Source: Desulfovibrio sp. UBA2564
Lineage (GTDB): Bacteria; Desulfobacterota; Desulfovibrionia; Desulfovibrionales; Desulfovibrionaceae
Assembly (NCBI GenBank): GCA_002340305.1
Contig: DDLU01000105.1
Coordinates: 1-6,495 of the forward strand
Reading direction: 5' to 3'
DNA length: 6,495 nt
Position numbers and translations under genes: made by a program. The notes below the pieces were generated by a model. The model made no database searches. It worked only from the letters and a program-made list of their open reading frames with translations, and was not told the DNA's origin. This document shows, in pieces, positions 4,814 to 6,495 of the stretch (position 1 is its first letter; each line of letters opens with the position of its first letter).

Positions 4814-6232
4814 GTGTATAAAGGTGAACACAAAGTTCTCATCGCCAACCGTGGTGAGATTGTCATCAGGATTGCTAAAGCATGTCTGGAGCTTAACCAG
4901 TATTTTGTCTGCGTTTACACAGAGGCAGACAGCGAGAGCGGGCATGTGCGCTTTGCGCGGGAAAATGGTGGCGAAGGAAGTCTCTTTTGCATCAGCTCCT
5001 ACAGGGATGCCAACGAAATATTCAGCGTTGCAGACCGCAGCAATGCCACCGCGATTCATCCGGGATACGGATTCTTTGCCGAGGACTTCAGGTTTGCACG
5101 GCGGGTGGTGAAAAGAGAAAAGCCACTGATTTTTATCGGGCCTTCGTGGCAGGTAATTCAAGAACTGGGCGACAAGATCAATACCAAACGTCTTGCGCGC
5201 AGCCTTGGAGTTCCCACTGTTCCGGGGTCCGACAGTCCTATTTATGATGAACTTGAGGCTGTCGAGCTTGCCGACAGCCTTTTTGCATTTCAACGGGAAC
5301 AGGGCTTTCAGGCTCCGGCTATCATGGTTAAGGCTTCCGCCGGTGGCGGAGGCATGGGCATTGAAGAAGTCAATGATCCCGATGAATTTCGCTCCGTGTA
5401 CCGCCGTATTCGTAACTATGCCAAGCGTCAGTTCAATGATGAAGGTGTGCTTGTAGAGCAGCGTATTTACGGCTTCAACCATCTTGAAGTGCAGGTGGTT
5501 TGCGAGGGTAGCGGGGAGAAGCACGTCCATTTCGGAACTCGAAACTGTTCGGTGCAAAGTAGCGGTAATCAGAAAAGAATTGAAGTTGCCCCCGGTTTTG
5601 CGCCGAATGAAATTCACTATATTTTTGATGCTTCCGGGGTGCTGAAAAGCATTACCGAGCATTCGCTGTCCATGGCCCGTGCTGTTAAATATGATAGTGT
5701 TGGTACATGGGAGTGGATTGTTACCCCACGCGGTGAGCCTTTTCTGATGGAAGTCAACACCCGTATTCAGGTCGAAAACGGTGTTTCCGCTGCAATTTCA
5801 GCCATTAATGGCGATGATGATGTCAATATCGTGCGCGAACAGGTTCGGCTTGGCTTAGGCGATCCGCTTACTTATGGTCAGGACAATATCGATCTTGCCG
5901 GGGTAGCCATTGAGTATCGCATTATTGCTGAAAATCCGGATAATGACTTTGCACCTTGGGTGGGTACAATTGAGAAGTTCGGCTGGCAGGATGAGGAATG
6001 GCTTGAAGTTTACACTCAGGTTCCCACTGACCGGACTTATGAAATTCCCACCGAGTTTGACCCTAACCTTGCCTTGGCAATTGTGCGCGGGGAAAACCTG
6101 GAGCACGCCAAGCAACGTGGTGTTAAGTTTTTGAATGGCCTTATTTTGCAAGGTCAGGACAGTGCAGGGCGTAAGCTTGAGTCTAACATTTCCTACTTAA
6201 TTGAAAAGAGTTCCGGCTTGCTGGAATTTTAG
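4814..6232 (+). CDS. accC: Divergent biotin carboxylase subunit of acetyl-CoA carboxylase
   Basis: This ATP-grasp enzyme should carboxylate biotin on a carrier protein, the first half of malonyl-CoA synthesis. At 472 residues it is slightly longer than E. coli AccC (449). Family landmarks are all present: KVLIANRGEI at 7-16, HPGYGF 82-87, GDK121, MVK173 with the glycine loop 177-182, E225 and Q227 in LEVQV, E300, the catalytic stretch E313-N315-R317-Q319-V320-E321, and R369 in AIEYRI. Compared from memory with E. coli AccC several usually fixed positions differ. The loop reads GGGGMG instead of GGGGRG; CSVQRRHQK becomes CSVQSSGNQK, with one extra residue and loss of the His; VEHP becomes VENG; and the C-terminal YDSMIGKLI region becomes FDPNLALAIV. 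The catalytic core is intact, so I expect activity. It is 18 bp after the PilZ gene and 30 bp before the carboxyltransferase gene, in one apparent operon. Confidence 0.85.
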   Translation: MYKGEHKVLIANRGEIVIRIAKACLELNQYFVCVYTEADSESGHVRFARENGGEGSLFCISSYRDANEIFSVADRSNATAIHPGYGFFAEDFRFARRVVKREKPLIFIGPSWQVIQELGDKINTKRLARSLGVPTVPGSDSPIYDELEAVELADSLFAFQREQGFQAPAIMVKASAGGGGMGIEEVNDPDEFRSVYRRIRNYAKRQFNDEGVLVEQRIYGFNHLEVQVVCEGSGEKHVHFGTRNCSVQSSGNQKRIEVAPGFAPNEIHYIFDASGVLKSITEHSLSMARAVKYDSVGTWEWIVTPRGEPFLMEVNTRIQVENGVSAAISAINGDDDVNIVREQVRLGLGDPLTYGQDNIDLAGVAIEYRIIAENPDNDFAPWVGTIEKFGWQDEEWLEVYTQVPTDRTYEIPTEFDPNLALAIVRGENLEHAKQRGVKFLNGLILQGQDSAGRKLESNISYLIEKSSGLLEF

Positions 6233-6262
6233 TATCCTGTGTTGGATTAATTCAAGGTTTTT

Positions 6263-6495
6263 ATGAATATTGATAAGCGCATTGATGCTCTTGCGGAGCG
6301 GCTCAATTATATTAAGGACATTTTCGGAAATTTTGAAAATGCGAATATTTCTATGCTTAATTCTGAGCTGGAAGAGTTTCGTGGTTTGCGCGGGACTATT
6401 TCCTCGAAAGATTCGCTGCGTAGGCTCGACCGTCTTGAAGATCTTTTTTCGTTTCTTGAATCCAAGCTTGAAAAAGAACTTACTCCCATAGACCG
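6263..6495 (+). CDS. N-terminus of an AccA-like acetyl-CoA carboxylase carboxyltransferase (cut by window end)
   Basis: An ATG at 6263 with AAGG at 6254-6257 opens a frame that runs off the window after 77 codons. It starts MNIDKRIDALAERLNYIKDI and is mostly charged helix, probably coiled coil, ending in LEKELTPID. That ending resembles the AccA alpha subunit, where a helical N-terminus leads into LTPWQRVQLARHP. Position directly after the biotin carboxylase gene supports a carboxyltransferase that moves the carboxyl group from biotin to acetyl-CoA. In Desulfovibrio I recall a single long alpha/beta fused protein in this role; whether this is such a fusion or AccA alone depends on sequence beyond the window. 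Confidence 0.65.
   Translation, partial: MNIDKRIDALAERLNYIKDIFGNFENANISMLNSELEEFRGLRGTISSKDSLRRLDRLEDLFSFLESKLEKELTPID

Noticed and set aside
4439..5662. A 407-codon open frame on the minus strand across the PilZ and biotin carboxylase genes
   Set aside because: It lies antisense to two genes with clear family motifs, and its translation shows no recognisable domain.

Overview
The window reads as ordinary chromosomal DNA from a sulfate-reducing Desulfovibrionaceae-type bacterium, probably a marine Desulfovibrio/Maridesulfovibrio relative. The basis is moderate GC, a ferredoxin-like Fe-S protein, PomA-class MotAB stators, and a divergent biotin carboxylase followed by an AccA-like carboxyltransferase. 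This assignment is inferred from gene content and recalled family resemblance, not from a marker gene. There is no sign of phage, IS elements, CRISPR, tRNA or rRNA.

Layout. Positions 1-83 hold a GC-rich, repeat-like leader with no convincing gene. A 271-residue iron-sulfur protein (84-899, +) follows and converges on a lipoprotein (1007-1675, -); a strong 16-position hairpin (946-986) separates the two. The lipoprotein resembles the FlgO family of flagellum-associated outer-membrane lipoproteins and has its own good sigma70-type promoter (1706-1734). Upstream of it on the same strand is a trimeric-type purine nucleoside phosphorylase (1860-2687, -), separated from the lipoprotein by two hairpins. 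A 109-bp divergent intergenic region then leads to motA (2797-3549, +) and motB (3553-4305, +), three bases apart. After a 124-bp gap with an A/T-rich hairpin and a 10-bp palindrome come a single-domain PilZ protein (4430-4795, +), an AccC-like biotin carboxylase (4814-6232, +) and the first 77 codons of a carboxyltransferase with an AccA-like N-terminal region (6263 to the window end, +).

How the genes fit together. MotA and MotB form the flagellar stator, and MotA carries the full set of residues that line the sodium site in Vibrio PomA. The FlgO-like lipoprotein may also belong to motility. The PilZ protein keeps both c-di-GMP-binding motifs. It follows the stator genes but is spaced as the first gene of a run with the acetyl-CoA carboxylase genes. 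The biotin carboxylase and carboxyltransferase should carry out the first step of fatty-acid synthesis with a biotin carrier protein that is not in this window.

I found no clearly new multi-gene system. The leads most worth checking are the divergent biotin carboxylase (altered glycine loop and altered ATP-site loop), its pairing with a PilZ protein, the predicted sodium-type stator, and the Fe-S protein with a Cys-to-Leu change in its second cluster motif.
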